From assembly GCF_008831285.2 (NCBI RefSeq), contig NC_045138.2:14768571-14832570 (forward strand): 64,000 nt of DNA, written 5' to 3'. Below, one piece after another: positions 24,434-36,400 of this stretch. A program made the translations under genes and the position numbers. Source of the stretch: Nymphaea colorata. Its lineage: Eukaryota > Streptophyta > Magnoliopsida > Nymphaeales > Nymphaeaceae. The notes under the pieces were generated by a model. It was not told the DNA's origin. It searched no databases and worked only from the letters and a program-made list of their open reading frames with translations. Position 1 is the first letter of the stretch. Each line of letters starts with the position of its first letter.

Positions 24434-26014
24434 CCACTTTAGAAATAACTTCGATCGTTGGAGAAGGTTGAAGAGCATAGTGATTCATTAGCTGAACGAT
24501 TAGGGTGTGATGTGAAGTTGTAGCCCTTAATTTAGAAGAAAATCAAAAGGCGTCAAGCAACAGACTTGGGCCAATCCATTCTTGAAACCCAACAAAAAAA
24601 AAGGTGGGGGGGGGGCCACAATGATCAGGTCCTTATTGGCATCATCCCCTTGTTGTAATCTTCAGGTAAGCAGCCTACCCCCAACTGGTACTTGGCCCCA
24701 AATAGATGCTACCAATATCTCAAGCCCATTCAATCATCATGACGCTTATCCAAACCAATTCGATTTATCATCAAGTCCCTTTATATCATTTTTCCATCAA
24801 TGGGCACTCAATCTATAACTAATTCCACGATTCTGTCAATTGATCCGACCTTTAACGAGTTTTGTTGCATTAGATCCGATCCGTTCACAACCTTATTTAT
24901 AACTATGGCTTCAAAATAATTGCATTTGGAAAGTTAAAAAGAAAAAATGAAATACTTGGTAAGATTATTGTTTTGACGACTGTAAATAGTTTAGATCCAG
25001 GTTCGACCCTGCCACATTCGGATCTGGACCCAAATTCAAACACGATTTTTAAATTTTGAATTTTAATAGAGTATCATAATAGAAAAACCATAAGACTTAT
25101 AATCCAAGAGGCGGGAAGGGGTCGGACTATAGATCCATGATTTTAAATCCCCCTCGATGTGTGTAGCCTCGGATCTCATATTTGAGGCCGTCAAACATAG
25201 AATTATTGTAGCCCCCCTATAATTCATTTTTTTAGAATTCCTTTCTTGTCATCATTCTGTTTAAAAAAGGGCCATGGGGGACCCACAAAATCATCATGGA
25301 GGCCATTGAACACCAGAAACATGGTTGTGGGGCATGTTGTGTCGATTGATATGGAAACAATGCCTTTCCATGTGGAGGGGATGGAGGTGTTGAGTTACTA
25401 TCAATCTATGTTCTCTTGTCACAAAATTTCATTTTCACAACCTTCTGAGTTGGTCGCGTCACTGCACTTACCATGCCTTTTTTCCTTTTCCTCCCTCTCT
25501 ACTATTTTAATGCCATGCATATTTAATAAAATGGATTCCTTTATCGAAAGCAAAATATAGTAAATAAATGAAAAGCGAAAAAAATTACATTATTAAATGT
25601 GAAAATATATTATATTTCAACCAACATATTATAGTGGGTGAGACTAAAGGTTTATAAAAAGATAGGTCTCTAGTTCGATTTTCATGGGTGTTGTGTTAAG
25701 ATGGTAAGACACAACATCTAATTTAAAGAGTGAACTGTTTTGACACTGGCTCTGGTGTAGCTCAAAACCCTCGAGGTAGGACAATGAAGATGTCTTTAAG
25801 CTTTATTTTGAGTGGCAGGATAGAACCTATCTGAGTGAGAGACTCAAAAATGTGAAAGAGATATTAAAAATTTCCATGCATCTCAATTTCAAAATTCTTT
25901 TTCACATTTAAAGATCTAAATTTAGTTCATAACCTTTGCTTATCCATACGGCTTAATGTTGGCCAATATGTATAGTCGCAAATTGACCTGTATCGACCTC
26001 TTTTTCATGTTTGA

Positions 26015-26018
<4 letters not shown>

Positions 26019-26057
<39 letters not shown>
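26019..26057. repeat. TA microsatellite
   Basis: An uninterrupted TA run of about 39 bp in gene-free DNA. Confidence 0.95.
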
Positions 26058-26059
<2 letters not shown>

Positions 26060-28210
26060 GCATGTAATTTTCCCATTTCTAACTTGGCAAAGTTTGATTG
26101 GCTTTGAGTCGATATCGTCATTCCCTGGTCCATAAAATAGCACGTCTTCTAGTGTCATTTGTCATGTTATGCAATTGGATCGTAGCATCCTCGAAAAAGT
26201 AAATTTTCCATTCTTTGAAAAAAAAAATAAACACTATTTTCATCGAGCCATTTACTTTTGGTTGTGAGATTCTTCGGTTCACATTCCGTTGTCCCTTTCT
26301 TTCAGGCTTCACGTTAAACCAATTTGCTTTCATTTTTTTTTTTAAAAAAAGTATGAATATCTAGAAATTTCTACAAATAATTGCTAAGTCATGTTACAGG
26401 AGAACATACACATTCGAGCCCTGGAAAAGAAAATATATGTAAATGATCTCCTTTTTTTAATTTTCAAATTTTTATTGCAAGCAAGAATTAGGTTGGTCCT
26501 TACATTATGGCAAGAAGCGTGCACAAGAGGCATTGAACTCTTCACCTCTTGAAAGCCCTAGAGTCTTTCTAAGGAGGGAAAAAGAAGGAGAACAGCCAAA
26601 ATATTGGCCTGAATTTCGTATTCAGATTTGAAGATCCTTGAGAATTTTAGAGCTTTGGAATCGGATTCCGGGTGAACCCTAACTGCAGTTGATCTGAATT
26701 TGAAAAATCTGATTACCTGTAACCTAATCCAAATTTTGAAAGTTCAACGACCACCAAGTTCATCCAATTAGATGTATCTAGGAACGAACCGGATCTGATA
26801 CGAACTGGCAAAAAACATGCAAGTTAGCAGTAAAGTTGCAGTCAGATTGGACGACGATCCAGATATGAACCAAACCCGATTTCAAACGATGACCAAATCT
26901 GGCTGATCAAACTTGAAATCAATCCAATATGTACCCAAGTTCTGTTTTGACGATTCTAGTGTGAACTTAACTTTTTCCATGAGAATCAGAAAAAAAAAAA
27001 CATATATATTTATATTATATATGTATATATCACTACGTTTTTGTGCAAAAGTTTGATACGTTGTTGACCAACGTGATACTTTCAAAAATCACTTGCTGTA
27101 AAAAGAAAAAACCACATTCTTTTGGTAAAACCGACACAAACTATTCATCATTTTTCTTCGAAGTTTTATCCATGTTTTTCTATATATTGTGTGCTATATG
27201 CATGCCAAAATCAAATCTCCTTTAGATTTCCGGAAAAAGAGAGAGAGAGAGAGAGATTGTGAGATTTTCCCCGACAATGAGATTTTGGATCTTGAGAAGA
27301 ATCCATTTCATGATTAAATACTTGGATTTCACCAATGAATCTTATGATTAAGACCTAATGATGCTGATAAACTTTATAAACACAACACAGGACCGATGCC
27401 GCAATGATGGCAAGCATCTGCAAAAAGGAAAAGTTTCTCATGTGTCAATAGGAAAATAAATATTTTTCATTGGTCAGTGTGGGCGATTGCCCCATTGTGG
27501 ACTTTGCCAAGCAAATACTGGATGTACTTGTTTGACTAAAAATTGATTATTAATAATATTACTTACATAAGGTTCTTAGAATACGAGTTTCACAAGAATA
27601 CTGGAGATAGATGCAATTTTTTCATTATCGAATGCAAGTAATGAATGGAATGTGAAAATGCCCTGAGTTTCTCAAGAAGCACTGCAAAATTGCAAATGAT
27701 GACTGTCTCCATTTCCAGTTAGGCAAAAAAAAAGGGATTATTAAAGTGAAGGAATGGAATCACAGTAAAAGCTAGCATGGTAACCACAGTATGATTCCAA
27801 AGTGCATTTACTGGGAGTTGTGCATTCAACACATGATTGCCGGTCACTATGAGAAAAGGGAATTTTGGAATAACTAAGATATTATATTTGAAGTTCTCAT
27901 ATCCCAAGCTGAGAGACCACACATAATCATAAAAAACTGTGGCTTTCAGAAATGAAGGCCGAAGTGCACTGCTTTTTAAGTATTAAACAGGCATAAAACA
28001 TTGAATCTATGTTCACAGACAAAGGAAGAGTACATTTGCTTTACTGTTGAATTGTTTGTTTTTTAAAAATAATTAAAGATAATTCATCTGTCCATGATTA
28101 GGGGCTCCATTGCTTCATGAAATAATTTTTTTGGGGTGTTTTCTAAAAATAATTCAAGATGGTTCATCTGGAAATATATTTTTTAAAAGAAAACAATAAA
28201 AAAATCTTTT

Positions 28211-29818
28211 CTATTCTCATTTGATGTCCGTGATCATTGAGAAATATATTTTTTAATTTGATAAAAAAGAAATATATTTTTAAGTTCAGTGTTAGAAATT
28301 AAGGGAAATTGCCGTCTAAAACGCCACGAGTGCCAGCCACATGCTATAGGCCGATTCAGCTCCTTCAAGGCCGGCTCCAATCTTACGCCCACCCTGCTAC
28401 TATAGGGTGTTCAAGGTCTCACCTGCCGGATGAGGCGCTGCCTCGATGATTGAATTCAGGCGTTTATCAGGTTCGGTTGCTGACAGAGTGACTCGAACTC
28501 GCCAATTTTTAGAAATTCAGGAAAATCTCCTGAAAAATCCTAAAAATTGGTCCACAGCTAAAGCACGGAGTAGGGGATTGGAAGCCCCGGTTTGTAGCTG
28601 AAACCGATGATCAGGTGCAAAACGTGCCCCTTGTGAAGTTCGTTGTCGCCTGACGCTCCTGTCTCCAGAACGACGCCTCTGTTACGTAGCAGCAGCCTTC
28701 CCTGGATCGATTTATCACCAAATCGAAGACAAACAGCAATGAAAACACCAACAATCGATAGACAATCAAAACACGAACAGATCCATGTGGATAGTTCACC
28801 CGATTTCATGATTTACCCAATAATCTGACTAATATTCGGTTGCGGCCGCCATTGGCGGAGAAATTCCTCAGATCGCCGCTGATTTCCTCCTATTTCCGGC
28901 CAGCTCCTCTAGCTCCGTTAGATAGATTTGGCTCAAAATTGGTGGAGATATTTGTTAGAATGTGGCGGATGCAATCGATCAAAAGCCCTCTGGAATTTTC
29001 GGGCAGTCACCGGTAATTTGATCGGAATCAAGGACTGGTGGGTGGAAACTCTAAAACTGGACATCGTCTGTTCTTCTGATCGAATCTTGTCCGATCCTTC
29101 GCCGATTCGTCTGTTCTTCTGATCAAATCTTGTCCGATCCTTCACCGATTCTTCTCAAAATTGGAGGACATGTTCGTGAGGGCTATGCGGATCTCCTGAT
29201 AGTGAAAGCCCCTTCCTAGCTCCGACCAATCGCCGGAATGTAGGACAGTTTCAGGGATCTGTCCGGCGATAGCCTGAATCAAGCCTGAACCGATTTCTTC
29301 CGCTCCTACTCTGCTCGATTCGTCCTCCAGCATATCAATCCTCATTCCCATCGACAGATAGGAGTCGAGGGAGGAAGAAGAGAAAGAGGGAGGAAGAAAG
29401 GAGGCGGAGGAAGAACGAGCGAGGGAGGAAGAAGGCGAGCCAGGTAACGATAAAAAAAAAAAAAATTGGAAAAAAATTTTCAGCTTTGAGGCGAAAAAAA
29501 AATTCCCGAAATATATTTCTGAAAATGGCTTTAACGGTCTAATATATTTCTGAAAATGACTTTAACGGTCACTTTTTCAGTTTTTCCTTCTCTTGCTTGA
29601 TGGGTCCTGGGGAGGAAATTTTTTTTAATTTTTTTTTTCCTCGTTGAACAGTGGATTTCCGGTGCATCACATAAGGTCGACCTTATGGAAATAACTTTCC
29701 TCAAATAAAAGAATGAGAAAATCTTTAGATTCCATTCTCATTTTGATGTGTTTGTGATAATTGAAAAATAAATTTTCAAAAAATTATTTCTTAGTTTGAT
29801 AATAAAGAAACATATTTT
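28211..29818. repeat. GC-rich island between diverged direct repeats
   Basis: About 28211-28280 and 29735-29818 are diverged direct copies, sharing CTATTCTCAT/CCATTCTCAT, TTGATGT, TTTGATAA and GAAA-ATATTTT in the same order. They enclose a GC-richer insert (about 28300-29690). Within the insert are a 43-bp tandem duplication (29067 and 29110, CTGTTCTTCTGATC...), a 31-bp tandem duplication (about 29513-29573, ATATATTTCTGAAAATG...TTTAACGGTC) and the palindrome AAGGTCGACCTT near 29675. No convincing reading frame runs through it. It may be a transposable element or a captured fragment. Confidence 0.5.
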
Positions 29819-31090
29819 CATATTTACATAATCTTTAGATATAGTTTCTTAAATCACTAGTCTGGCCTCCCTCTATCTCTCTTATATATGGAAAATTGGC
29901 CCTGGAATCACTGCCAATGAACATCGGAACAAATGCAAGTAGCATCTCTACTGGAAACGACCTGAAAGTAGTTTTGTTTCATGCAAGTAGCAGGCCACGT
30001 TTATGCAGACTAGTGAAATAAATGGAAGAAGCATGACTAGAAGAGGATGATTGATCTAACACATAAACCACATACGAGGATCAGACAAGCAAAAGCGTAG
30101 ACGCCATTTCCATAACTCAGCAGCAATATGATGCCTTTCAAAAACCAGAAGCATACAACCAAATGATCGATCATCTGTTGCATCTGCTATTCAGGAGCAA
30201 ATCATGGCATATTTGTCATCAAAAAGATTTTAGTGGTTGTCATGTTTCTGCATACAAGGCATCTTAGGCAGCCGACGACCACAAACATTAGCATAAACAC
30301 ACGGATAAATAATAAACCATCTACCAAATTTGATAAATGATAATACGCAGTTTACATTTCTTGATCTCTGGTTTGAAAATTGCATATGAATCAAACCACG
30401 ACCAGCGATGCAATGAACGTGAAGATCAACTGCCAGTTATTTAACAACTATAATCTTAATAAATAATATAACATCAATTGTCAAAATAACATTTCTTAAT
30501 AAAAAAAATAACCATTACACAGACACTTTAATACTACTAGCACAGAGCAAGGCAGAAGGCTTGAGCAAGCCAATTACAAGAACAGGCTCCACTTTCACAC
30601 CATCTTCCTGCGTCTGATCAAAGAGCTGCATAGGCATAGCCTCTCTTCCTCTGGAAGACTTTATACATACCCTCCTTACACTCGGAATTAGGCATCATCA
30701 ATTGATAATATATGAGAATTTCACTAGGAAGTAGACAATACTAGATAAATCACATACATATTCTCATCAGTGATAGATAATTTACATAAGTGTTGACAAA
30801 AGCATCACCGTTAAATACATAGCCAAGTGTGAAGGTAGAGTATGCATAGAAGCATATACATATAGTGCGTCATGTACACATCCACCATAACGGAAACAAG
30901 CTCAACAAAATCACAATGACCACCACATGAATCGATTTGAAACATGTAAATGAATGTCAACCTTCAAAGAATCTTCATTTTCTTCAAGTGTGTTGACACA
31001 TGTCATCAAAAATTTGGTGATCGTATTTCTTCATGTAGGTGAACGACCCTCGAACACGACATAATACTTATGTCGGGGCTTCATCTTCGA

Positions 31091-32667
31091 TTACCTATGA
31101 ACATAATCATAAACATCACATTTTAACAAACATTAAAGCGTGAAGAGCTTATATTCAAATACAATAACTAACAACAGTAAAACATAAACAAAACAAACAT
31201 ATGAATAATATTCATCAACACAATAGTTTCTGCGTGTGATAAGTTACTACGCACCTACGAGTTTGAAAATCCATGAACATTTGAGATGTTATTGAAGTGC
31301 GCAGGTCATTATTGGATCCTCGATGAATACTTTGTGTCGCACTTTCAAGTTCGGTTACAAACGATGTACTCTCATTTGCATCGTCAGATGCACCTTCGTC
31401 AACATCAAACTGTTCTGCATGAGGATTATGATCTATAATGAAATTGTGTAGAACACACGTGGCTAACACAATCCCAACTTGTTTACGATAAGGAAATGAC
31501 ACTTGTGCTTTTAGTATAGGGAATCGTCCTTTTAATAAACCAAAAGCTCGTTCAACAGTTGTTCTTAATGATGAATGACGATGATTAAACAGTTCCTCTG
31601 CAGATGTAACACGTCGTGCCCCCGATGCATTAAATTCAGAGAGATGGTATCGATGACCTCGATATGGAGTTAGTAAACCATGTATGTTTGGATATTCTCC
31701 ATCACCAAGATAGTATTTCCCTACACAGTACAGTTATTATGAGTTCGACATTAAATAAATAGTAAGCTAACACCTACACAACAATCTATTAATTGTTTAT
31801 GAAAGAGTATTGACAACCTAACCTGTAGGTATGACAAAAGGATCGATCTCAGTGTCTAGTGCACTGTATAATACTCTTGAATTTGTTGCGTTGCCTTCCC
31901 AACCCGCCAAAACATAGTGGAATCGCATGTCGAATCCAACTACAGCAAAGACATTTTGTGAAAGAGTTCCATTTCTATTACGAAACCTCGATTCTTCTGA
32001 TGTACGTACCCAGACTGGTATGTGAATGCCATCTATAGCTCCTAAACAATCCTACGTACAGTGAAAAATATTAGTTGCACTGCATTTGTACAATATAATA
32101 TGTGATCATGAATTAGCTTACCTTAAAATATGGATAGAAACGAGGATTGAAGCGGATTTTGGATGGAGTGTCATCGTTCGGTCGGCTGATGTATTCCTTA
32201 CCCAATTGACATAGTGCTCGTAGAATGAGGTTGATGTACTTGCTAATTGTTTGACTTGAGTGTTGAAACGTGTTTCGGCATGCACGATTGCGCTCATTAT
32301 GGCCAACAGTAAGTAGAAAGATAGCAACTTGTTCTTTAATGCTGATTTCCCGAGCATCTTCTACTAAATTTTTCTCTTTCAAGATATTACATAGTGTAAT
32401 AAACGAGCTGCGATCCATGCGCAGTAAGTCCAAACAATTCTTTGGATGGCCGTTGATGATATTTTCAATAAATTGACTACCAACATTTCTATAAGGGTGA
32501 ACAATTCGCCTACGCCGATTAAGGAACCCAAAAAATATGATGACCAAGGCAAACATCACTTTCACCATAGCATGTTCTCTTTCTTCATCTGACGACATGA
32601 CTGTTGCACTGGGTAGCATAGAACTGGGTAACATAGACAAAAAGTAACTTTCATCATGTCTAATCAT
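31091..32667 (-). CDS. PIF/Harbinger (HARBI1-like) DDE transposase
   Basis: Exons 32667-32122, 32051-31823, 31720-31255 and a 4-nt last exon at 31094-31091 join in frame to 414 residues with no internal stop. The N-terminal half has the helix-turn-helix region typical of this family (DLLRMDRSSFITLCNIL; the HNERNRACRNTFQHSSQTIS block). The nuclease half carries GAIDGIHIPVWV (first D), KYYLGDGEYPN (second D) and TTVERAFGLLKGRFPIL (E). There are 49 residues between the second D and the E, near the DD47-48E spacing described for PIF elements. The usual DSR motif reads GNATNSRVL, with N for D. If the last splice is not used, the protein ends with a short tail at 31215. It lies downstream of the second element ORF on the same strand, the normal arrangement. 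Activity cannot be judged from sequence. Confidence 0.85.
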
Positions 32668-32840
32668 ACCATCTACGAATAAAACATTCTAATATGCAAA
32701 GGTGAAAGGAATTAACAGCCATAAAACAAACATATATGTATGAAATATAAAGCAATTTCAATAACATCTTTTCAATTGCATAGAAGTTAGAACAAACACA
32801 ACATTGAATTATAAAGATGTAGGAGAACATGTACTACTTA

Positions 32841-33278
32841 CTATTGATGATTGAGATTAAACAGCAACCAAGGCACCCGTTTATCAGGCTGAAGGTTGAG
32901 GAAGATGTGTGGCTTTTTTCCTTGCTCCATTAGCATCAGGGCTCTTAAGTGCATGTTCTTATCAATCTCTCCCAAGTTGAGCATTTCACGCAATATAACT
33001 GCACATTTGTTCCTTGTTTGTGTTGTAGATGTGTTTATCATTGTTCGAAAACTATCGGCTATGTCATGCAATAGTGTTCGATACTCCTCGTCATTCGTAC
33101 TTGATCTTGCTCTTTTCTTTGATGAATTCATGGTCCTACTTTCTGATGTAGTAGGACCTGAATCTTGTTGAATGTGTGTCGGTGATGATATAGGAGAATT
33201 ACTGTTCAACATTTGTGTGAAAGATACATTTTCATCAACATTTATCCCGAAATCAGGCTTATGGGTTATAGGGCTCAT
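32841..33278 (-). pseudogene. Decayed Harbinger second ORF (MYB/SANT-like protein)
   Basis: An open frame of 145 codons matches the C-terminal half of the proteins that accompany plant Harbinger transposases. It has a Ser/Thr-rich linker, a basic SSKKRARSS patch and a C-terminal helical region (ILREMLNLGEIDKNMHLRAL). The DNA-binding MYB/SANT-like domain expected upstream is not intact. From 33462 the strand reads ATGGAAGGTTC... and shows a trace such as WTDAQLEYLINLQ in one frame, but it is cut by shifts and stops before it reaches this frame. The partner protein is therefore probably non-functional. A spliced form with an upstream exon I missed is the alternative. Confidence 0.55.
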
Positions 33279-33462
33279 AGTCTTCAGTCATCATGTACGA
33301 AGTACAATTATAACTGTCACGACCTATGGTAGTTGACTGGCCATACACTTCATGTAACTCTTCATAGTGTTTTCATTTTTGCCCTCCTTTGAAGATTTAT
33401 AAGATATTCTAGTTGAGCATCAGTCCATATGAGTATCATTCATTGAGTTGCTTGAACCTTCC

Positions 33463-36400
33463 ATAGCTACTACAATACAAAAGAAAAGAAAATAAGTAAT
33501 TGCAAACCCCAAAATAAAACAAAAAAAGAGCATAATATGGCCAAATAATTGGGTGAGGAATGAAGTGGGGATTAAACCCAGTACTCGTAATTATTGTACC
33601 ATTTTTCATATTCTTGCATGATCATATTTACATTCAAAGTGATGTCAACATGGTTTACAGTCTGCAACCAACATTGGGATGGCATTACTGTGTGATATGT
33701 AAGCACACATTGAAGACTGGATGAATAACTTCACAATTTATTAGCAAATGAAATTGGACATGTCAAAAATAGAGAAACAGCCATGTTTTTCTCAATAGAA
33801 ACAGCAGTATTCTTAGCACTAAAACAAATAATCAAAATGGAAAAAATTTCTAAACTAAGTACACTTCTTCGAAATGCTCCAACCAAGCTAAAATGACAAA
33901 AGTTTACTTACAAATTTGGAATGAAACGAGACTGAAATTTAGATTGTTTCCAAATTTGCTTTCTGCTAATCTGCTTTCACTTCGAACACCTACTTCATTT
34001 TATTTGATAATCATCATTTAGTAGATTGAAGATCTATCTTTAATGATAATCATCATTTAGCAAATACAGAGAGCTCAGACAAGGAGACTGATCCAGAATA
34101 TACAGCAGAAATAGCATGCCAGCCAATGTATTTGTTCAAAGATTTATCTTCAATCAAACTTCTTGTAATCAGGAAATGCTTGTTAAGGCTGATCTGCAGA
34201 ACAAGGGAAAACTGGACGTATTTTTCAACCAGCTTATTAGGAGTTGCATGACCATTCTCATTATTTATCCACTGCTTACAAATGATTTGCCATTATGGCC
34301 ATGTATCTCGTCTGCAGGTGAATAAGCAGAGGCCTTGGCCACATCGTTACTTGTTTATGCTAAAAATAGCCACTGAACAGAAACTAGCAGGTCATATACG
34401 GCATGTATTATCTTCTCCACCAGTGGGCAAATACGGATACCATTTTTCTCATACAATTGTGTCTGTTCTAGCTAAACCAACATGGCCAAGTCTTCCAATT
34501 TAAGAGCTGTTCAACACTTAAAATACAGAGAAAGAGAGAAAAGATTTTGGTAAAAAGACAACAAACCAGGTCCTAATTTGAAGCAGAAACAAATTCATCC
34601 TTCAGAAATTCAACAGATAATATCTTAATATGAAATACACATAATTTAACATTCTGCAGTTAAACAAATCAGACCCTAATATTAAAACACCACACCAATT
34701 CAACAACATATCAACATTTTAAGCCAAAAAAAAATCTGCAGCTAGAGAGAGAGAGAGTCTGCCGAACGTTTGCAGCAGCCATTGCAGAATAGATATATAC
34801 CGCTTGAACAGATATATACATATAGAGAGAGAGAGAGAGGACAAAAATATAAACCAGAGATACTACTTTTGAATGTTCGGTTTCATACCTGAATAGAAGC
34901 AAAGAGAGAATAATAGAAGTGAAAAAAAGGGGAATCGTGAGAGGCATACCTGAGTAAAGGAGCAGCCAAGAGGGATAAAACCAAATTTCCTGTTGAAGGT
35001 GGTGCCTGAAGGCCTGCAATTGATGACAACAGGTGAAGCTGTAGAAGAGAGAGTAAAGAGAGATGGGTTATCGAGAGAACGTGCATGTGAGAGAGCGAGA
35101 GAGAGAAGCATAGGGCTCACCTTAGGGCTGCAAGCGGGCGACGTCGGTAGGGCTTGGGTATCTGTGGGTGCGTGTGGGAGAGAGAGAGCCACAGGTGGAG
35201 CTGCAGAAGAGAGAGAATGAGACTGTGTGATTTTAAGAGCGGGATTGAGAGAGAGTGAGAGAAAGAGAGAGTGAGAGATAAGAGCGGCAGAGGGCTCACC
35301 GGCGGGCGGCTGGAGGACCACGGCCGTCAAGCGGAGGAGAGACGGTCTCTGTGACGGAGAGGGGACAGGGAATGGGGGAAGGAGGAAAACGCAGCAGCAG
35401 CAGGACGATGCACGAAAACTAAAAGTTGGGAGGAAGACGCGAGCGTGCCTTTCCGGAAATAAATTTCCGTTTCCAGCCTGAGTCTCAAAAATATCTGTGC
35501 GTCTGATGAAACGAAAAACTTTTACAAATTTGAAATTTTTTTCTTGGGCTACAGTATTTTTCCCGCCCATTAAACGAGCCCTAGAAGTTCGTGATTCAAT
35601 TTTTATGAGGATAAAATTTTTGCAATAAAAGCACTCTTCCTGCATATGGCAGAGATACAGGAGTGGAGGTTTTCCAAAAGCAGACAATAAGCAAGTTGCT
35701 TGTGGAGTATGTTGTGGTTCCTTCTCAATCAAGAAAAATTTCAAAGAGAACATTCTTTTTCGCTTTGATGGAACATGGCAAAGAACAAATCGAACAACTA
35801 TCTCAACATTGGCTGTCAATTATGAGACGTACGAGCCATTGAGCCACCGGCAGAACTCGAAAAAATTTCATGCAAACAGATTTTAGGAAGATTCAAGAAA
35901 TCTTGTCATTTAAAACAAATACATGTAGAATTTTGTAAGTTTTTGATAGATTTACTTAAGAAGCATTTAAACTACTGAAGAAAAGAACTCCAAATTTGTT
36001 CCCTTCTTTCTCTCCCCCTCTCCTTACTTTTCGGACTCTTATCCTGTGAGTTACTGCTCTACCTCTTCCGTTTCTATCTTCTTCAAACCTTAACTGAGAG
36101 AAAGAGCCGATGATAGAGAGAAGGGCCACAGTTCGTGAGAGCAGAATGGTTAACAATACAAATGGTGAGAAGTTGAGGCCACTTGATCAGAGCCTTTGGC
36201 CGGACGATACCTCCCTCATCAGATCGGCTCCACCATCTATCGTAGATCGTTTGAACAAAGCCAACAGGAGATGAACAGTAGCGGAGGCATGGATTTTTTA
36301 TACTGAAGGCCACTAATATGTAGTAATTAACACAAATATAAATCTAAAACATCTTAACCCTTCAAATACATAGTAAAAATTTCGTGAAACACAAATATGC

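Larger units (their letters stand above)
19433..31090. other. 11.6-kb spacer without supported genes
   Basis: The first several hundred bases must include the 5' UTR and promoter of the PRAF-type gene. 19433-20220 is comparatively GC-rich, consistent with that. From 20220 to 28300 the DNA is AT-rich, with TA, GA and CA/TG microsatellites, inverted-repeat elements (22039-22337, 23756-24200) and no coding-like frame. 28300-29700 is a GC-richer island treated separately. 29700-31090 is unremarkable, apart from the probable downstream flank of the Harbinger element. The open frames here (60-105 codons) show no recognisable protein family. Confidence 0.6.
31091..35581 (-). mobile_element. PIF/Harbinger transposon remnant, limits uncertain
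   Basis: The element is inferred from the transposase (31091-32667) and the partner ORF upstream (32841-33278). A candidate right terminus lies at 35562-35581, where the strand reading into the element begins GGGCTCGTTTAATGGGC, a sequence of the type seen at plant Harbinger ends. Between the ORFs and this end, 34740-35400 is rich in GA runs and GC-rich leader-like DNA. I could not find a matching left terminus or a 3-bp TTA/TAA target duplication, so the outer limits are a guess. Confidence 0.45.

Noticed and set aside
24582..24818. Plus-strand 78-codon frame starting MKPNKKKGGGG
   Set aside because: It starts in a homopolymer-rich stretch, has no domain, no coding bias and no splice partners.
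28102..35581. One 7.5-kb Harbinger element from GGGGCTCC to the right terminus
   Set aside because: The ends agree only over about seven bases and no TTA/TAA duplication matches, so I did not call these boundaries.
34863..35819. Minus-strand open frame of 318 codons
   Set aside because: It is Ser/Pro/Leu-rich translation through CT/GA-repeat DNA, without a recognisable domain. It lies in the likely leader part of the Harbinger element.
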